Source: Marinobacter sp. HL-58
Lineage (GTDB): Bacteria; Pseudomonadota; Gammaproteobacteria; Pseudomonadales; Oleiphilaceae
Direction of reading: 5' to 3'
Length of the DNA: 64,000 nucleotides
NCBI RefSeq assembly: GCF_001314605.1
Contig: NZ_LIHP01000010.1
Coordinates: 1-64,000 of the forward strand
Shown here: one piece after another, positions 42,664-53,344 of the stretch
Layout: each line of letters begins with the position of its first letter
Position numbering within the stretch: the stretch's first letter is position 1
Notes under the pieces: model-generated
Told to the model about the DNA's origin: nothing
Database searches by the model: none
What the model saw: only the letters and a program-made list of their open reading frames with translations
Program-made: the position numbers and the translations under genes

Positions 42664-43971
42664 CTACTCTTTAATCCGGTACTCCGCTGATCGGGCATGG
42701 GCCGTAAGCCCCTCACCACGGGCCAGCACCGAAGCCACCCGGCCCATCCGGTCCGCGCCGGCCGCGGAAAACCCGATAATGGAGGACCGCTTCTGGAAGT
42801 CATAAACCCCCAGCGGCGAGGAAAAACGGGCAGTGCCGGACGTCGGCAACACGTGGTTAGGCCCGGCACAGTAGTCACCCAGCGCCTCGGCCGTGTACCG
42901 GCCCATGAAAATGGCACCTGCATGACGAATCTCTTCAACCAGACTCTCCGGATCTTCCACAGAAAGCTCCAGGTGCTCCGGCGCAATGCGGTTGGAAACC
43001 CTCACAGCCTCGGACAGATCCGCCACTTGAATCAGTGCAGCACGATCGGTCATGGAGGTGGCAATAATCTCCGCTCGCTCCATGGTCGGGAGCAGCCTGT
43101 TTATGCTCTCTTCAACAGCATCCAGGAACCCGGCATCGGGGCTGATCAGAATCGACTGGGCCTGCTCGTCATGCTCAGCCTGGGAAAACAGATCCATGGC
43201 AATCCAGTCCGGATCGGTCTTGCCGTCGCAGATCACCAGGATTTCCGAAGGCCCTGCGATCATGTCGATGCCAACGGTACCGAACACCTCGCGCTTGGCG
43301 GTGGCAACAAAAATATTGCCGGGGCCAACTATTTTATCAACGGCCGGAATGGTCTCCGTGCCATACGCCAGAGCTCCGACAGCCTGGGCACCACCCACAC
43401 AGAACACCCGGTCCACACCCGCAATCGCGGCGGACGCCAGTACCATATCGTTCACCACACCGTCCGGCGTGGGAACCACCATAATCACCTCGCCCACCCC
43501 GGCGACTTTTGCCGGAATGGCGTTCATCAATACGGAGGATGGATAGGCCGCCTTGCCACCGGGCACATAAAGCCCGGCCCGGTCCAGCGGCGTCACCTTC
43601 TGCCCCAGCACCGTGCCGTCGTCGTCCTCGTACTGCCAGGATTTCTGGTTCTGGCGTTCATGATAATCGCGAACCCGCTCCGCAGCTTTCTCAAGCGCAA
43701 TACGCTGGTCCTGAGGAATCGCCTCCAGTGCTTCTTGCAGTCGACCCTGCCCCATCTCCAGCTCGGCAACGGAACCGACCTTCAGGCGGTCAAACTTCTC
43801 GGTAAATTCCAGAACCGCTGCGTCGCCGCGGGTTTTCACCTGATGCAGGATATGGCGGACGGACTCATTCACCTGATGATCAACACTGTCGTCCCAGGCC
43901 AGCAGTTTGGCCAGCTCGCTATCAAAATTACTTTGGGAAGCGTTCAATCGTCTGATGCTGATATCAGTCAT
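42664..43971 (-). CDS. hisD: HisD, histidinol dehydrogenase
   Basis: The 435-residue zinc enzyme performs the last two NAD-dependent oxidations to histidine. Recognisable parts are [21 protein letters not shown] near 140-160 and [29 protein letters not shown] (in pieces: [30 protein letters not shown]). [15 protein letters not shown] with the zinc-ligand Gln/His, and APEHLELS with the catalytic Glu-His pair, follow. The final zinc His lies in [14 protein letters not shown]. Length is typical. Hairpin element D separates it from hisG, upstream. Confidence 0.95.
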   Translation of the reverse strand: MTDISIRRLNASQSNFDSELAKLLAWDDSVDHQVNESVRHILHQVKTRGDAAVLEFTEKFDRLKVGSVAELEMGQGRLQEALEAIPQDQRIALEKAAERVRDYHERQNQKSWQYEDDDGTVLGQKVTPLDRAGLYVPGGKAAYPSSVLMNAIPAKVAGVGEVIMVVPTPDGVVNDMVLASAAIAGVDRVFCVGGAQAVGALAYGTETIPAVDKIVGPGNIFVATAKREVFGTVGIDMIAGPSEILVICDGKTDPDWIAMDLFSQAEHDEQAQSILISPDAGFLDAVEESINRLLPTMERAEIIATSMTDRAALIQVADLSEAVRVSNRIAPEHLELSVEDPESLVEEIRHAGAIFMGRYTAEALGDYCAGPNHVLPTSGTARFSSPLGVYDFQKRSSIIGFSAAGADRMGRVASVLARGEGLTAHARSAEYRIKE

Positions 43972-44163
43972 TTCATCTTTCCTGCTGTGCGGAGAATTTA
44001 ATCCGCGGTTTAAAACGTTTTACTGACCTGAAGACACGGAAAATATTCGGGAACGGCTCGGGAAGGGCTTTCCAAAACTGTACGGAGCCATGGATGGCGG
44101 AGTCCAAGCGTCACATGGATGTGCCGAAGGAGCGTGTTTTGGAAAGCCCTTCCTGAGCCATTC
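43972..44163. other. Gap between hisG and hisD
   Basis: The 192-base gap between co-directional his genes is dominated by hairpin element D (44055-44159). The remaining ~80 bases before hisD should hold its leader. A GGAAAG near 43977-43982 on the minus strand gives the hisD ribosome-binding site. Confidence 0.6.
44055..44159. repeat. Variable-arm hairpin element D (reverse orientation)
   Basis: A 24-bp inverted repeat (44055-44078 and 44136-44159, one G/T mismatch) encloses a 57-nt centre. The reverse complement of the centre aligns to A-C (ACGCT...GCACATCCATGTG...CGCTTGGA...GCCATCCATGGC). It is the most divergent copy; its arms share no obvious sequence with the others. It ends 5 bases before the hisG stop. 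Confidence 0.88.
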
Positions 44164-44814
44164 TTACTCCGAAGCCCGCCGGCGTTTTTCAACGGCGGCT
44201 GCCATTTTCTCAATTATGGGATTAATACCGGCATGTTTCATCTTCATGGAGGCCCGATTGACCACAAGACGAGAACTAATATTCTCGATCAACTCGCGAG
44301 CCTCAAGACCATTCGCCTTCAGGGTATTACCCGTATCCACGATGTCGACAATCTCGTCGGCAAGACCCAGGATCGGCGCAAGCTCCATAGCACCGTACAA
44401 CTTGATGATATCTGCCTGCCGCCCCTGGGCGGAGTAGTAACGACGCGCCAGATTCACAAACTTGGTGGCTACACGCAGGCGACCTTCCGGAGCCTGGGTG
44501 TCTTTCTTGCCGGCGGTCATCAACCGACACCGGGAAATATTCAGATCCAGCGGCTCATAAAGCCCCTCGCCACCATGCTCCATCAGCACATCCTTGCCAG
44601 TCACCCCCAGATCCGCGCCACCATACTGAACATAGGTGGGGACATCCGTTGCACGGAGAATCAGTACACGTACATTCGGATCCGTGGTGGGAAACACCAG
44701 CTTCCGGGACTTCTTTACATCGTCGACCAGCTCGATACCCGCTTCTTTCAGCAGCGGCAGAGTCTCGTCGAGGATACGTCCCTTCGACAGCGCGATGGTG
44801 ATGGAGTCGGTCAT
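44164..44814 (-). CDS. hisG: HisG, ATP phosphoribosyltransferase (short form)
   Basis: The 216-residue enzyme catalyses the first, feedback-controlled step of histidine synthesis, ATP plus PRPP. It begins [20 protein letters not shown]; the ATG at 44814 has GGAAGGA upstream. Further marks are [37 protein letters not shown] and the PRPP-binding [17 protein letters not shown]. It lacks the regulatory C-terminal domain of the ~300-residue form. Short HisG proteins require the HisZ subunit, which is not in the window (in relatives hisZ lies elsewhere, near purA). murA precedes it by 22 bases. Confidence 0.94.
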   Translation of the reverse strand: MTDSITIALSKGRILDETLPLLKEAGIELVDDVKKSRKLVFPTTDPNVRVLILRATDVPTYVQYGGADLGVTGKDVLMEHGGEGLYEPLDLNISRCRLMTAGKKDTQAPEGRLRVATKFVNLARRYYSAQGRQADIIKLYGAMELAPILGLADEIVDIVDTGNTLKANGLEARELIENISSRLVVNRASMKMKHAGINPIIEKMAAAVEKRRRASE

Positions 44815-44836
44815 GCGTCCTTCCGGTTCAATGGGT

Positions 44837-46371
<1,535 letters not shown>

Positions 46372-46431
46372 AAATAATCCTCGGGCGTTTTTGAATCAGG
46401 GGCGAGATTGTAACCAATTATGGCGTCCGGG

Positions 46432-46785
46432 TCAGCTCTGGCGCTGGTTTTCACCAGCCGGCTGCGAGGGCGCCGGCGACGGGAAGCCTGGCAACTGGTC
46501 ATCCAGGCCGCTCAGCGCTGCCAGGGAGCCCAACCGATCACCGACACCGGTAAAATGAAGAGCCTGGCTGCGGCCCTGCGCCAGGCGCTGCCAGCAAAGC
46601 AGAAGGGAAAGCACAACGCTGTGGGCGGTTGTCATTGCGCTGAGATCCACCACCAGATCCGCCTTGCTGCCCAGAATAAGCGACTCACCCTGCCTTCTGA
46701 GCGCAACCACCGTCAGCGGATCAATCTCGCCGCTGACGGTCAACCTGTTGTCATCGAGGGTCAGGGTTGCCTGCTCCCGGGTCAT
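46432..46785 (-). CDS. mlaB: MlaB, STAS-domain subunit of the Mla ABC transporter
   Basis: The 117-residue STAS-domain protein binds the ATPase MlaF and tunes the MlaFEDB phospholipid transporter in the inner membrane. Beta-alpha alternation is visible in LTLDDNRLTVSGEIDPLTVV, ADLVVDLSAMTTAHSVVLSLLL (the family's conserved Thr/Ser region) and QALHFTGVGDRLGSLAALSGL. A disordered Pro/Gln-rich tail (FPSPAPSQPAGENQRQS) is longer than usual. Its ATG overlaps the mlaC stop by four bases (ATGA). Confidence 0.88.
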   Translation of the reverse strand: MTREQATLTLDDNRLTVSGEIDPLTVVALRRQGESLILGSKADLVVDLSAMTTAHSVVLSLLLCWQRLAQGRSQALHFTGVGDRLGSLAALSGLDDQLPGFPSPAPSQPAGENQRQS

Positions 46786-47435
46786 GATTTGTCGACTTCA
46801 TCTTCCAGGTTCAGGGACTCAACAGCGTCACCCCAGCCATCAATCACCGACTGGATTTCGCCGCCATTCTTCTCCATTTCCTGGCTAAAGCGATCGCGGA
46901 ATGCCAGACCGATGTTAATGCCCTCAACAATCACGTTTTCCATCAACCAGCGACCGTCGTCCGTCTGATACATGGAGTAAGTGACCGGGTACCGGTTGCC
47001 CGACGCGCTGGCGACTTCCATGCGGACCGACGCACGCTTGTCGTTATTCGGATTGATGGTGGCGTCCTTCACTTCAATGGTGAAGTCGTCTGCACTGACC
47101 AGGGCCTGGGCGTAACTGTCAAACAGGCTGCGCTTGAACTTCTCCACAAATTCATCACGCTGCTCCACAGAGGTCTGCCGGGCATAGCGCCCCATCACCC
47201 TGGCGGCAATCCTGCGGAAATCCACGAAGTCTTTCAGCTCGTCGTCCATGCTCTTGTAAAACGCCTGCGGGTCTTCTTCATACAGGCCTTTCTCATCGTG
47301 GAGCTTGTCCACCAGCCGCTGTGTGTTCTCGTCCACGTACTGGCGCAGATCATCCTCCTGGCTGGCATGGGCCGGCAGTGTCAGTGCCGCCATCAACAAG
47401 GTAACGAGCAGCAGGCTGCGTGTTATCAGAACCAT
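46782..47435 (-). CDS. mlaC: MlaC, periplasmic phospholipid-binding protein
   Basis: The 217-residue soluble periplasmic protein shuttles phospholipids between outer-membrane MlaA and the MlaFEDB complex. The start is the ATG at 47435, with AGGAGAC upstream, followed by a signal peptide (LLLVTLLMAALTLPAHASQ). The mature protein has the Ttg2-type pattern: EDPQAFYKSMDDELKDFVDFRRIAARVMGRYAR (in pieces: EDPQAFYKSMDDEL, FRRIAARVMGRYARQ) and YPVTYSMYQTDDGRWLMENVIVEG (YPVTYSMYQ, WLMENVIVEG). The C-terminus contains an Asp/Glu-rich stretch. Its stop overlaps mlaB. Confidence 0.92.
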   Translation of the reverse strand: MVLITRSLLLVTLLMAALTLPAHASQEDDLRQYVDENTQRLVDKLHDEKGLYEEDPQAFYKSMDDELKDFVDFRRIAARVMGRYARQTSVEQRDEFVEKFKRSLFDSYAQALVSADDFTIEVKDATINPNNDKRASVRMEVASASGNRYPVTYSMYQTDDGRWLMENVIVEGINIGLAFRDRFSQEMEKNGGEIQSVIDGWGDAVESLNLEDEVDKS

Positions 47436-47466
47436 GGTTGTCTCCTGTAAACCACTTGCTTTCGTT

Positions 47467-47916
47467 TTACTGCCCGGAGGCAAAGTTGGATATCATTCGC
47501 TCAAGATTCATGGCGGATTGGGTGGAGTAAAAGGTGTCCCCGTCTGCCAGGGATTCCATATCGCCGCCCACCGAAATATCAATGTACTGTTCACCAAGCA
47601 GGCCGGATGTACGTATTACTGCGGAGCTGTCGGCGGGTATATTGTCCACGCTCCTGTTCACATCAATGACCACCCGTGCCTGGAAGGTTTCCTTGTCCAG
47701 GCTGATCTCCCTGATTTCACCTACGGTCACTCCGGCCATGGATACCTTGGCACGGGGCGTCAGCCCCCCGGCATCGTTGAAGTTGGCGTAAAGCGTATAG
47801 GAGCTCTCCGGTGCCTTGGGTGTCAGCCCGCTGACCTGCAGCGCCAGAAACATCAGCGCCGCGATACCGGCAATCATGAACAGCCCTACAATGACTTCTG
47901 TTGTTCTCTGTGCCAT
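47467..47916 (-). CDS. mlaD: MlaD, MCE-domain subunit of the Mla transporter
   Basis: The 149-residue protein has one N-terminal membrane helix (about 8-28, VIVGLFMIAGIAALMFLAL) and one MCE domain (about 38-120; GGLTPRAKVSMAGVTVGEI, then LLGEQYIDIS). MlaD hexamers form a ring at the periplasmic face of the MlaFEB core and pass phospholipids to MlaC. It lies 38 bases after mlaE and 31 before mlaC on the same strand. The length matches the short MlaD proteins of Pseudomonas-like bacteria. The end is Met-rich (NLERMISNFASGQ). Confidence 0.93.
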   Translation of the reverse strand: MAQRTTEVIVGLFMIAGIAALMFLALQVSGLTPKAPESSYTLYANFNDAGGLTPRAKVSMAGVTVGEIREISLDKETFQARVVIDVNRSVDNIPADSSAVIRTSGLLGEQYIDISVGGDMESLADGDTFYSTQSAMNLERMISNFASGQ

Positions 47917-47954
47917 GACGGCCCCCTGTGTCCAGATGTTTCAGTATACCGCGA

Positions 47955-48740
47955 TCAGAAGTCGCCAAACATGACGGCGGTGAGCACAAAATCCAGTCCC
48001 AGCACTGCCAGCGAGGAGTAGACCACGGTCTTGGTGGTGGCGGAGCTGATGCCCGCGGAGGTAGGCACGCAGTCATATCCCTGGTAGACCGCAATCCAGG
48101 TACAGACGAAGCCGAACACCACACTCTTGATAACGCCATTGAGCACATCGTTGGTAAAACTCACCGACGACTGCATGTTGCCCCAGAATGAGCCCTCGAA
48201 AACCCCGAGCCATTCCACACCCACCAGCATGCCACCCCAGATTCCGACCACCGAGAACACGGCGGCCAGCACCGGAACGGCGATGAAACCGGCCCAGAGC
48301 CTGGGTGCAATAACGCGGCGGAGCGGGTCCACCCCCATCATTTCCATGCTGGAGAGCTGTTCGGTGGTTTTCATCAGCCCGATTTCGGCGGTCAGGGCGG
48401 AGCCGGCCCGGCCGGCAAACAACAGGGCCGTCACTACGGGGCCCAGTTCACGCACAAGTGTCAGCGCAATCATCTGGCCAATGGCCGCTTCCGAGCCGTA
48501 ATCGCTGAGGATGGTATAGCCCTGCAGCCCCAGCACCATACCGATGAACAGCCCTGAAACCACGATAATCGCCAGCGACAGCACACCGATGGAATACAGC
48601 TGCTTCAGCAGCAGGGGGAAAGCCACGGACGGCTTTGATACCCCGCCCAGAACGCCTGCCAGGAAGCGGCCCGAACGACCCAGCGAGGCAATAATATCGA
48701 GCCCGAGGCGGCCAAACGCCGCCAGCTTATCCGTTACCAT
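47955..48740 (-). CDS. mlaE: MlaE, permease of the Mla transporter
   Basis: The 261-residue multi-spanning inner-membrane protein of the MlaE/YrbE family starts at the ATG at 48740, with GGGAGGG at five bases; the upstream frame is not conserved. Five or six hydrophobic stretches are seen. The family motif region is [19 protein letters not shown], followed by [24 protein letters not shown] (pieces: [18 protein letters not shown]). The end [12 protein letters not shown] is conserved. It overlaps the mlaF end by 14 bases and works with it to move phospholipids. Confidence 0.94.
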   Translation of the reverse strand: MVTDKLAAFGRLGLDIIASLGRSGRFLAGVLGGVSKPSVAFPLLLKQLYSIGVLSLAIIVVSGLFIGMVLGLQGYTILSDYGSEAAIGQMIALTLVRELGPVVTALLFAGRAGSALTAEIGLMKTTEQLSSMEMMGVDPLRRVIAPRLWAGFIAVPVLAAVFSVVGIWGGMLVGVEWLGVFEGSFWGNMQSSVSFTNDVLNGVIKSVVFGFVCTWIAVYQGYDCVPTSAGISSATTKTVVYSSLAVLGLDFVLTAVMFGDF

Positions 48741-49563
48741 CAGCGGCCCTCCCGGCAATCCCCCAGTCCCGCCCGGCATCGGCCGCGGGATAATGGAATG
48801 GCACGGGGCCATCGGGATGGCCGTGCAGAAACTGCTGGACACGCTCCGACGGGTGCGCCTTGAGTTCCTCCGGCTTGCCGTCACCGATCACCTGGCCGTC
48901 TGCGATAATGCAGGCATAGTGGCAGATGCTGAGGGATTCCTGGACATCGTGGGAAACCATCACACTGGTCAGGCCCATGGAACTGTTGAGGTCACGGATC
49001 AGCTTGATCAGCACCCCCATGGCGATCGGATCCTGGCCGGTGAAGGGCTCATCGTACATGATCAGTTCCGGGTCCAGGGCGATGGCACGGGCCAGGGCAA
49101 CCCGGCGGGTCATCCCTCCGGACAACTCCGCGGGCATCAGCTCCCGGGCACCACGCAGGCCGACCGCTTCCAGCTTCATCAGCACAATATCCCGGATCAT
49201 GTCTTCCGGCAGGGACGTGTGCACACGCAACGGGAAAGCCACATTCTCGAACACGCTGAGATCGGTAAACAGGGCGCCGCTCTGGAACAGCATGCCCATT
49301 TTCTCCCGCAGGCGGTAAAGGGCCTTGCGCTTGAGCCGTGGCACATTCTCACCGGCCACGGTAATGGTGCCGGAATCCGGCCGCAGCTGGCCGCCGATCA
49401 GTCTCAGCAGGGTTGTCTTGCCGGTGCCACTGGGGCCCATGATGGCGGTAATCTTGCCCCGGGGAATGTTCAGGCTGACACCATCGAAGATACGGCGATC
49501 CCCGCGGGTGAAAACCACGTCTCTGAGTTCAATGTAGGGGGATGTGTCCATACCGGTTTCCAT
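48727..49563 (-). CDS. mlaF: MlaF, ATPase of the Mla phospholipid transporter
   Basis: The 278-residue ABC ATPase drives the Mla system. Walker A is [11 protein letters not shown] at about 45-55; the signature is [14 protein letters not shown]. Walker B is [14 protein letters not shown], and the switch His lies in [12 protein letters not shown]. It has the C-terminal extension of MlaF proteins ([13 protein letters not shown]). Alternative starts are the ATG at 49563 and another at 49551; the latter has the better spacing to a GGAAA. It heads the minus-strand mla-ibaG-murA-his cluster and is divergent from kdsD. Confidence 0.94.
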   Translation of the reverse strand: METGMDTSPYIELRDVVFTRGDRRIFDGVSLNIPRGKITAIMGPSGTGKTTLLRLIGGQLRPDSGTITVAGENVPRLKRKALYRLREKMGMLFQSGALFTDLSVFENVAFPLRVHTSLPEDMIRDIVLMKLEAVGLRGARELMPAELSGGMTRRVALARAIALDPELIMYDEPFTGQDPIAMGVLIKLIRDLNSSMGLTSVMVSHDVQESLSICHYACIIADGQVIGDGKPEELKAHPSERVQQFLHGHPDGPVPFHYPAADAGRDWGIAGRAADGNG

Positions 49564-49794
49564 CAACGGGCCGTCCGGCTGTCGCCGGGCCTGTTTTCAA
49601 TAAGTGTCTGAAGCGGTCAAAACAGTGCGCTACATTATGCCAACCTGCCGCCAACCTCAATCCATCCTTCGCAAAATGAATTGATGTCAATGATCACTTT
49701 TGCTGAAGGTCTTGTCATGAAGACAGCAAAAGCCCTTGAAGTGATATACTCTCGCCACGATGAAAAGCATTAACATTTCCGAACCGGATGCCAG

Positions 49795-50775
49795 ATGAAC
49801 ACCGAGATCAGCCACAAGTTCAGAGAATCCGCCCTGCGGGCCATCGAGATTGAGCGCGAGGCCATTCATGCGCTCACCGGGAGAATAGACGACCACTTCG
49901 TTCGCGCCTGCGAGGTCATTATGGCCTGCAAGGGCCGGGTGGTGGTCACCGGCATGGGCAAATCCGGCCACATCGGCAACAAGATCGCCGCTACCCTGGC
50001 CAGCACCGGCACACCGGCCTTTTTCGTGCACCCCGGCGAAGCCAGCCATGGTGACCTGGGAATGATTACCAGCCAGGACGTGGTACTGGGCATTTCCAAC
50101 AGCGGCAACACCAGTGAGGTGCTGACGATCCTGCCGCTGATCAAACGCATGGGCGCCCCGTTGATCAGCATGACCGGCAACCACAACTCCACCCTGGCAC
50201 GGGAGGCCGTGGCCAACCTGGATGTCAGTGTGGCCCTGGAAGCCTGCCCCCTGGGGCTGGCACCCACCTCCAGCACCACCGCGACCCTGGTCATGGGCGA
50301 TGCACTGGCGGTCGCCCTGCTTGAGGCCCGGGGCTTCAGCGCCGAGGATTTTGCCCTCTCCCATCCGGGTGGCAGCCTCGGCCGCAGGCTGCTCCTGCGC
50401 GTCAGCGACATCATGCACACTGGTGAGCGCATCCCCCATGTGCAGGAAGATACGACGCTCAGCACCGCCCTGCTGGAGATTTCCCGCAAGGGGCTGGGCA
50501 TGACCACGGTTATCAACGAAGCGGGGGATCTCGTCGGGGTCTTCACCGACGGCGACCTGCGCCGGACACTGGACCGCTCCGTGGATATACACAACACCCC
50601 CATCGCCGAGGTGATGACCCGCAACGGGCGCGTCATTCACGATCATCAGCTGGCAGCGGAAGCCCTTAACATGATGGAGGAGTTGAAAATCAACGCCCTG
50701 CCGGTGATCAACCGCGAAGGCAAGCTCACCGGCGCCATCAACATGCACGATCTGCTGCGGGCCGGTGTGATCTGA
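49795..50775 (+). CDS. kdsD: KdsD, D-arabinose-5-phosphate isomerase
   Basis: The 326-residue enzyme interconverts ribulose 5-phosphate and arabinose 5-phosphate, the precursor of Kdo in LPS. It has an N-terminal SIS domain (GMGKSGHIGNKIAATLASTG at about 52-71, GISNSGNTSEVL, and APTSSTTATLVMGDALA). Two CBS motifs follow near 205-325 (DIMHTGERIPHVQED, EVMTRNGRVI). Asp and His around GDLGM are catalytic in relatives. Its stop overlaps the kdsC start (ATGA), and the two start a long plus-strand LPS operon. Confidence 0.95.
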   Translation: MNTEISHKFRESALRAIEIEREAIHALTGRIDDHFVRACEVIMACKGRVVVTGMGKSGHIGNKIAATLASTGTPAFFVHPGEASHGDLGMITSQDVVLGISNSGNTSEVLTILPLIKRMGAPLISMTGNHNSTLAREAVANLDVSVALEACPLGLAPTSSTTATLVMGDALAVALLEARGFSAEDFALSHPGGSLGRRLLLRVSDIMHTGERIPHVQEDTTLSTALLEISRKGLGMTTVINEAGDLVGVFTDGDLRRTLDRSVDIHNTPIAEVMTRNGRVIHDHQLAAEALNMMEELKINALPVINREGKLTGAINMHDLLRAGVI

Positions 50776-51356
50776 TGAGCGATCTGATGAGTGATCCGAT
50801 GGCCGACCATCAGCGCCCGCAGTGGCCGGCAGACATTCTGGAAAAAGCCGCCAACATTCGCCTGCTGGCTCTGGATGTCGACGGCATCATGACCGACGGC
50901 AAACTGTTTTTCAGTGCCGCCGGGGACGAAGTGAAAGGCTTCAATATCCTTGACGGCCTGGGCATCAAACAGGTGATGGCAGCCGGGATCGAGGTTGCAG
51001 TCATTACCGGCCGCAGCTCCCCCCTGACGGCGAAGCGCATGAATGACCTGGGCATCCCTCATCTTATGCAGGGCCGGGAAGACAAAAAGGTGGCTCTTGC
51101 GGAACTGGCCGGCCAGCTCGGCCTGGCTCCACGGCAGATCGCCTACATGGGAGATGATCTGCCGGACCTGCCGGCCATTCGCTATGCCGGGCTGGGGATT
51201 ACCGTTCCCAACGGCTACTGGCTGGTACGCCAGCACGCGGATCTCTGCACCCGGGCCAAAGGCGGCAACGGCGCCGTCAGGGAGGCCTGTGAGCTGCTGC
51301 TGAACGCCTGCGGGCAGCTTGATGCCAGCCTGCAACCGTACCTGGAGCAGAACTGA
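50775..51356 (+). CDS. kdsC: KdsC, Kdo-8-phosphate phosphatase
   Basis: The 193-residue HAD-superfamily hydrolase removes phosphate from Kdo-8-phosphate. The nucleophile motif LLALDVDGIMTDGKLFF holds the Asp pair; the second motif is AVITGRSS; AYMGDDLPDLPAIRYAGLG carries the Mg2+-binding aspartates. The ATG at 50775 overlaps kdsD and two further in-frame ATGs follow (residues 5 and 9), so the exact start is uncertain by 24 bases. It overlaps lptC by one base. In Pseudomonas-like species this gene sits in the same kdsD-kdsC-lptCAB order. Confidence 0.94.
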   Translation: MSDLMSDPMADHQRPQWPADILEKAANIRLLALDVDGIMTDGKLFFSAAGDEVKGFNILDGLGIKQVMAAGIEVAVITGRSSPLTAKRMNDLGIPHLMQGREDKKVALAELAGQLGLAPRQIAYMGDDLPDLPAIRYAGLGITVPNGYWLVRQHADLCTRAKGGNGAVREACELLLNACGQLDASLQPYLEQN

Positions 51357-51946
51357 TGCGGGCCCTGCTCCTGCTTGATCGACCCTGGTTACGAACCCTG
51401 GGCCTGGCAGGCGCGATAGTGGCGCTGATCTTTCTGCTCTGGCAAAGTGACGAGCCATCGGAGCCAACAGACGCCGCTTCATTACGAGGCGAGTCAGAGC
51501 CCGACGGCTTTGTGGTTAACGGGCATTACCTGTCCTACGACGAAACCGGGCGGCTGACCACGCGTTTCCGAAGCCCGAGGATTGAACAGTTCGAGTCCAG
51601 CGATGAAACCGTTATGGACTCGCCCCGGGCGATATTGTATGGCGACGAGGGAGGCCCTCCGTGGCAGGTGCAGGCCTCCAGGGGACGCTTCCTTGAAGCC
51701 GACGACCTGGTCCACCTGACCGGGGATGTAAAGGTCGTCCGGGAAGCCGAAAGCGGGCGCCCGCTGACACTGACAACAACGGCACTGACCGTAAACAACC
51801 GTGATCGTACCGTCTATACGGACGAGCCGGTGGAACTGGAGGATGCCGTCAGCCTGACCACGGCTACAGGCATGAAGGCCTGGATTGATGACCGGATTCT
51901 TGAACTCGACTCTCAGGTGGAAGGACGCTATGAGCCTGGCCAATAA
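51356..51946 (+). CDS. lptC: LptC, LPS transport bridge component
   Basis: The 196-residue bitopic inner-membrane protein hands LPS from the LptB2FG pump to LptA. An N-terminal membrane helix (about 16-35, LGLAGAIVALIFLLWQS) is followed by a beta-jellyroll: VVNGHYLSYDETGRLTTRFRSPRIEQ (pieces: VVNGHYLSYDETGRLTTRF) and LTGDVKVVREAESGRPLTLTT, which match LptC. The start overlaps the kdsC stop by one base (TGATG). It overlaps lptA, in another frame, by 17 bases. Confidence 0.92.
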   Translation: MRALLLLDRPWLRTLGLAGAIVALIFLLWQSDEPSEPTDAASLRGESEPDGFVVNGHYLSYDETGRLTTRFRSPRIEQFESSDETVMDSPRAILYGDEGGPPWQVQASRGRFLEADDLVHLTGDVKVVREAESGRPLTLTTTALTVNNRDRTVYTDEPVELEDAVSLTTATGMKAWIDDRILELDSQVEGRYEPGQ

Positions 51947-52520
51947 CTTGTTTCCCCGCGTCAGGCCTTGCCGGCTTTCTGCGAAACCGATGGCACTGGC
52001 CGCCTTGTGCCTGGCCCTGGTGACGCCGGCGGCGCTGGCGTTTGACCCGGAATCGGATGACCCCATCCGGGTCAATGCCGACAGCGCACGGCTGGACGAC
52101 GGCAAGGGCGTCGCCACCTACACCGGCTCCGTGGAAATGACCCAGGGCCAGACAAACCTGACCGCTGACAAGGTAGTACTCTACCGGGATGAGGAGGGCG
52201 TCAGCCGCATCGAAGCGACGGGGCAGCCCGCCCATTACCGACAGCCGGCCACAGAGGGACAGGGTGAAACCGATGCCCGCGCCCTCAATATCACCTGGTC
52301 CGCCTCGGAAAATCGCGTCACCTTTGAGCGCGAGGCGGTGATCGAGCAGGACGGCAACCTGTTCCGCGGTGACGTAATCCACTACGACAGTGTCGAACGC
52401 GTTGTCACTGCAGAAGGAGCCGCTGATCAGGATGAAGGCAGTGGCCGTGTCGAAATGGTCATACAGCCACGCAAAAAATCAGACAGACAGGATACCGATG
52501 GCAGTTCTCAGAGCCAGTAA
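51930..52520 (+). CDS. lptA: LptA, periplasmic LPS bridge protein
   Basis: The 196-residue periplasmic protein polymerises into the LPS-carrying bridge between inner and outer membranes. A signal peptide precedes the mature start ([20 protein letters not shown]). The OstA/LptA domain has [22 protein letters not shown] and [18 protein letters not shown], then [18 protein letters not shown] use the ATG at 51930, preceded by GGAAGGA. The gene starts before the lptC end and runs past the lptB start by 23 bases. Confidence 0.93.
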   Translation: MSLANNLFPRVRPCRLSAKPMALAALCLALVTPAALAFDPESDDPIRVNADSARLDDGKGVATYTGSVEMTQGQTNLTADKVVLYRDEEGVSRIEATGQPAHYRQPATEGQGETDARALNITWSASENRVTFEREAVIEQDGNLFRGDVIHYDSVERVVTAEGAADQDEGSGRVEMVIQPRKKSDRQDTDGSSQSQ

Positions 52521-53223
52521 CCTGGCAAAAAGCTACAAGCAGAAGAAGGTCGTCATCGACGTTTCCCTGGAGATCCGCAGCGGCGAGATTGTCGGGCTTC
52601 TGGGCCCCAATGGCGCCGGCAAGACCACCTGCTTCTACATGATCGTTGGGCTGGTGCCTGCCGATAACGGCCGGATCACCATCGACAACCAGGACATTAC
52701 ACCGCTGCCGATGCATGGCCGTGCCCGCAAAGGCATCGGTTATCTGCCCCAGGAAGCCTCTGTTTTTCGCAAACTGACGGTTCGCGACAACATCATGGCC
52801 ATCCTGGAAACCCGCCGCGAGCTCAACCGCAGCGACCGGAATGCCAAACTGGAAGAGCTGCTGACAGAATTCCACATCACCCACATCCGTGACAGCCTCG
52901 GCATGGCCTTGTCCGGCGGCGAACGCCGACGGGTGGAAATTGCCCGGGCCCTTGCCATGGAGCCGGCATTCATTCTTCTGGATGAGCCCTTTGCCGGGGT
53001 GGACCCGATCTCGGTGAGTGATATCAAGCAGATTATCCGCCACCTGCGGGACAAAGGTATTGGTGTACTGATCACCGATCACAATGTGCGTGAAACTCTC
53101 GACATCTGTGAGAACGCCTATATAGTCAGCGGAGGCCATATCATCGCTTCCGGCAGCTCGGACGAGATCCTTGCCAACCAGCAGGTCAAGGAAGTGTATC
53201 TAGGCAATGAATTTCGCCTGTAG
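52498..53223 (+). CDS. lptB: LptB, ATPase of the LPS exporter
   Basis: The 241-residue ABC ATPase powers LPS extraction by LptB2FG. Walker [17 protein letters not shown] lies at about 36-51. The Q-loop is [14 protein letters not shown], the signature [17 protein letters not shown], and Walker [15 protein letters not shown]. The switch His is in [12 protein letters not shown]. The start at the ATG at 52498 has AGGA at five bases; an upstream frame from 52390 overlaps lptA. It is followed 121 bases later by rpoN. Confidence 0.96.
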   Translation: MAVLRASNLAKSYKQKKVVIDVSLEIRSGEIVGLLGPNGAGKTTCFYMIVGLVPADNGRITIDNQDITPLPMHGRARKGIGYLPQEASVFRKLTVRDNIMAILETRRELNRSDRNAKLEELLTEFHITHIRDSLGMALSGGERRRVEIARALAMEPAFILLDEPFAGVDPISVSDIKQIIRHLRDKGIGVLITDHNVRETLDICENAYIVSGGHIIASGSSDEILANQQVKEVYLGNEFRL

Positions 53224-53344
53224 TACACTCGGCAAAGAACTTGCTTGGCAAGGCAAGTAACCAGCATACAAAGAGTTTTTGTGCAACCCCAACTCCCGAT
53301 AAAGAGCCCGAGAGAGACCGAGTGACGGATTCTGAGCCATGGTT

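Noticed and set aside
22184..44159. Simple rho-independent terminators for elements A-D
   Set aside because: Stems of 24-30 bp with a 56-nt conserved centre and no T tract do not fit intrinsic terminators, and the conserved centre would be unexplained. A terminating effect is possible but not their defining feature.
22184..44159. Insertion sequences or MITEs with terminal inverted repeats
   Set aside because: MITE ends are the same at each locus because the transposase must recognise them. Here the outer arms differ between loci, and I see no target-site duplications.
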